Below are positions 42,233 to 43,593 of a stretch of 43,593 nucleotides of DNA, piece by piece (the first letter of the stretch is position 1; every line of letters starts with the position of its first letter). The stretch lies in NCBI GenBank assembly GCA_005223035.1, contig NJBK01000026.1, positions 1-43,593 on the forward strand, read 5' to 3'. This DNA is from Chloroflexi bacterium B3_Chlor (GTDB lineage Bacteria; Chloroflexota; Anaerolineae; UBA7937; B3-Chlor). The notes beneath the pieces were generated by a model. It was not told where the DNA came from and did no database searches. It saw only the letters and a program-made list of their open reading frames with translations. Position numbers and translations under genes: made by a program.

Positions 42233-43474
42233 CTAGTCGCAACTGCAGTGGATTTGGTCTGTCAACTCTCCCACGGGAACTTCAGTGTCTGTCCCTGAGA
42301 CCGTGGTTCTGGGGGAGCCGACATAGCCGCGATACGAGCCGTCAGGGCAATACACGGGCCCATACCAAAAGCTGAAGGAGCCCGCCGACACAAGGAGCGA
42401 AAACTCGCCGGTCTCGGGGTCTACTGGTGCGCTGCCCGCCTCCTTCAACAGGTCGAGGTAGACGTGCAGCGCTTCCTCCGGGTCTGGGAGGCAGGTATCT
42501 TCAAGATACTCCTTCTCGCCCACGGTGACGCCGTCCGGCCAACGGACCAGGTAGACCTCTGGCCACTCGACCGGGAGGGGGACGTATCCCGATAGCGTTA
42601 TCATGACATCCGTCGGGGGCAGCGGATCGCCACAGTCGGTGAGGAACCCCACGGAGCCGTCCTCACGCTCGGCGAGGTGGATCAAAACCTCACGGTCCTG
42701 GTCGGTGAGGACCACAGTGACGGCCCAGGTGTTGTCAATCGGTATCGAAAGCCCATCGATGTGCCACGTCCAGCGTTCTGGCCCTGTCCAGTCAAGGATC
42801 TCGTCGATAGGCGGGGTGTTTTCAATGCCCGCCTCCAAGTTGGCCCGGCACTGCTGGTGTGTGTACACGTTGATCACTTCTTGGAACAACAGCGACTCGA
42901 GACCGTCCTCGTCCGAGGATTTCACGGCGTCGTTGTACTTCCGTTGGAACTCCCCTAAGATGAACGGGAGCACAGGCTCTTCCTCGGGCAGTGGCGCAGG
43001 GGTCGGCTCAGCCTCGACGCATGTGCCGTCGGTGCATTCCCAGCCCTCTCCATGGAGGTTCTCGCAGTCCTGATTGACGGTGCACTCGGGCTCAGCCTCG
43101 ACGCATGTGCCGTCGGTGCATTCCCACCCCTCTCCGTAGAAGTCCTGGCAGTCCTGATTGGCTGTGCACTCGGGCTCAGCCTCGACGCATTCGCCGTCGA
43201 CGCACGTCTCTTCAGGATCGCAGTCCGCATCGACAAGGCACTCAACCGGGATGCATTGGTTGTCGATGCATCTCTGGGGGGCCGGATCGCAGTCCTTGTC
43301 GTAACGGCACTGGACGCATTCGCCCATGACGCAAACCAGGTCCCCCGCGCAGTCGGAATCGCCAGTGCAAGCTTCTCCCAGCTGTGCGCTGGGCTGGCAT
43401 GCCAAGCCCCCCACTAGGGCCACTGTGAGCGCAACCATCGTTGCCAAGAGCACGAACACACGCGGTCTGATCAT
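42233..43474 (-). CDS. Cys-rich secreted lipoprotein
   Basis: 413 residues. A signal peptide (about 1-25) ends GGLAC, so Cys26 is probably lipidated. Residues about 36-155 contain many Cys in modules of the DxDCxxxxxCxxGxC kind (EACTGDSDCAGDLVCVMGEC is the first), ending in two nearly identical 28-residue units (ECTANQDC...GWECTDGTCVEAEP and ECTVNQDC...). Such disulfide-rich modules are common in Myxococcota and some Chloroflexota surface proteins. An acidic Pro linker leads to a C-terminal domain of about 240 residues that I do not recognise. The ATG is preceded by AAGGAGG and overlaps the stop of an upstream frame by the ATGA type. Confidence 0.82.
   Translation of the reverse strand: MIRPRVFVLLATMVALTVALVGGLACQPSAQLGEACTGDSDCAGDLVCVMGECVQCRYDKDCDPAPQRCIDNQCIPVECLVDADCDPEETCVDGECVEAEPECTANQDCQDFYGEGWECTDGTCVEAEPECTVNQDCENLHGEGWECTDGTCVEAEPTPAPLPEEEPVLPFILGEFQRKYNDAVKSSDEDGLESLLFQEVINVYTHQQCRANLEAGIENTPPIDEILDWTGPERWTWHIDGLSIPIDNTWAVTVVLTDQDREVLIHLAEREDGSVGFLTDCGDPLPPTDVMITLSGYVPLPVEWPEVYLVRWPDGVTVGEKEYLEDTCLPDPEEALHVYLDLLKEAGSAPVDPETGEFSLLVSAGSFSFWYGPVYCPDGSYRGYVGSPRTTVSGTDTEVPVGELTDQIHCSCD
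43005..43172 (-). repeat. Two tandem 84-bp repeat units inside the lipoprotein gene
   Basis: Units 43005-43088 and 43089-43172 differ at about 8 of 84 bases and code for the two near-identical Cys modules. A third, shorter match (same first 18 bases) begins at 43173. This is a recent in-frame duplication. Confidence 0.8.
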
Positions 43475-43593
43475 CTTCCTTGCCTCCTTGCTGTTGTGCG
43501 GTCCTTGGACACAGTGACTAGGCTGGCCACGGTCGCAGCAATTCTCTGCTGCGGGGTCATCCCATTGGCGGCCAATTCGATGCCAGTATCAAG
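43471..43593 (-). CDS. Partial upstream gene, C-terminus only
   Basis: Read from the right edge, 40 codons are open to a TGA at 43473-43471 that overlaps the lipoprotein ATG (ATGA). The residues (GIELAANGMTPQQRIAATVA, SLVTVSKDRTTARRQGR) have coding-like composition. The overlap suggests translational coupling. The protein's family cannot be told from this end. Confidence 0.4.
   Translation of the reverse strand, partial: LDTGIELAANGMTPQQRIAATVASLVTVSKDRTTARRQGR

Overview
The window looks like a chromosomal piece of an uncultivated, moderately high-GC, probably anaerobic member of the Chloroflexota (Anaerolineae-like). This is an inference. It rests on lipoproteins with Pro/Thr-rich linkers, a response regulator fused to a Roadblock/LC7 domain, a corrinoid-dependent methyltransferase set, separate FtcD and FchA folate enzymes, and sigma-A type promoters. 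No rRNA, tRNA, CRISPR array or intact insertion sequence was seen. Several promoters share the pattern TTGCCA or TTGxxx, exactly 17 bases, then TATAAT or TACAAT, and they were used to settle gene boundaries.

Layout. 1-7504, minus strand: the start of a TM1586-type nitroreductase, a polytopic glycosyltransferase-like protein with a clan GH-A glycosidase, a YjbQ protein, and a signalling cluster (tandem GNAT, REC-winged-helix regulator, REC-Roadblock regulator). 7600-11896: a small minus-strand gene with weak Pcc1 likeness diverges from pheS-pheT, whose leader holds a short ORF, alternative hairpins and a terminator that read as a ribosome-mediated attenuator. 11955-19498: a small membrane protein, a YghO-like GNAT protein, flavodoxin plus threonine synthase, a membrane protein, a NatA/NatB-like ABC exporter and a second flavodoxin. 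19707-29790, plus strand: an accessory run with an intracellular trypsin-like protease, small unknown proteins, nitrilase, lipoprotein, isochorismatase-fold hydrolase, possible PD-(D/E)XK protein, an alpha/beta hydrolase remnant, a cyanophycinase-like protein fused to a CysRS C-terminal domain, GNAT, a D-cysteine desulfhydrase/ACC deaminase homologue and an alpha/beta-barrel protein.

29861-36992, minus strand: DUF72, then a two-gene operon coding for a PAP2-family membrane protein (all three motifs, but PSGH changed to PSGY) and an 821-residue membrane protein ending in an M29 aminopeptidase domain. Next come about 1 kb without recognised genes, a 48-residue zinc-ribbon protein and a membrane-anchored pentapeptide-repeat protein. 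37153-41798: a one-carbon island with homocysteine S-methyltransferase divergent from a corrinoid protein and an MtmB-family methyltransferase that lacks pyrrolysine, followed by folate formimino enzymes. 42233-43593: a Cys-rich lipoprotein with tandem 84-bp repeats, overlapped by the end of another gene.

How the genes may work together. The clearest functional unit is the methyl-transfer island: MtmB homologue takes a methyl group from an unknown N-methyl compound, loads it on the corrinoid protein, and homocysteine or folate receives it, with FtcD/FchA feeding further C1 units into tetrahydrofolate. The strongest candidates for undescribed biology are this non-pyrrolysine MtmB system, the PAP2-like/M29 membrane operon, and the pheST leader.
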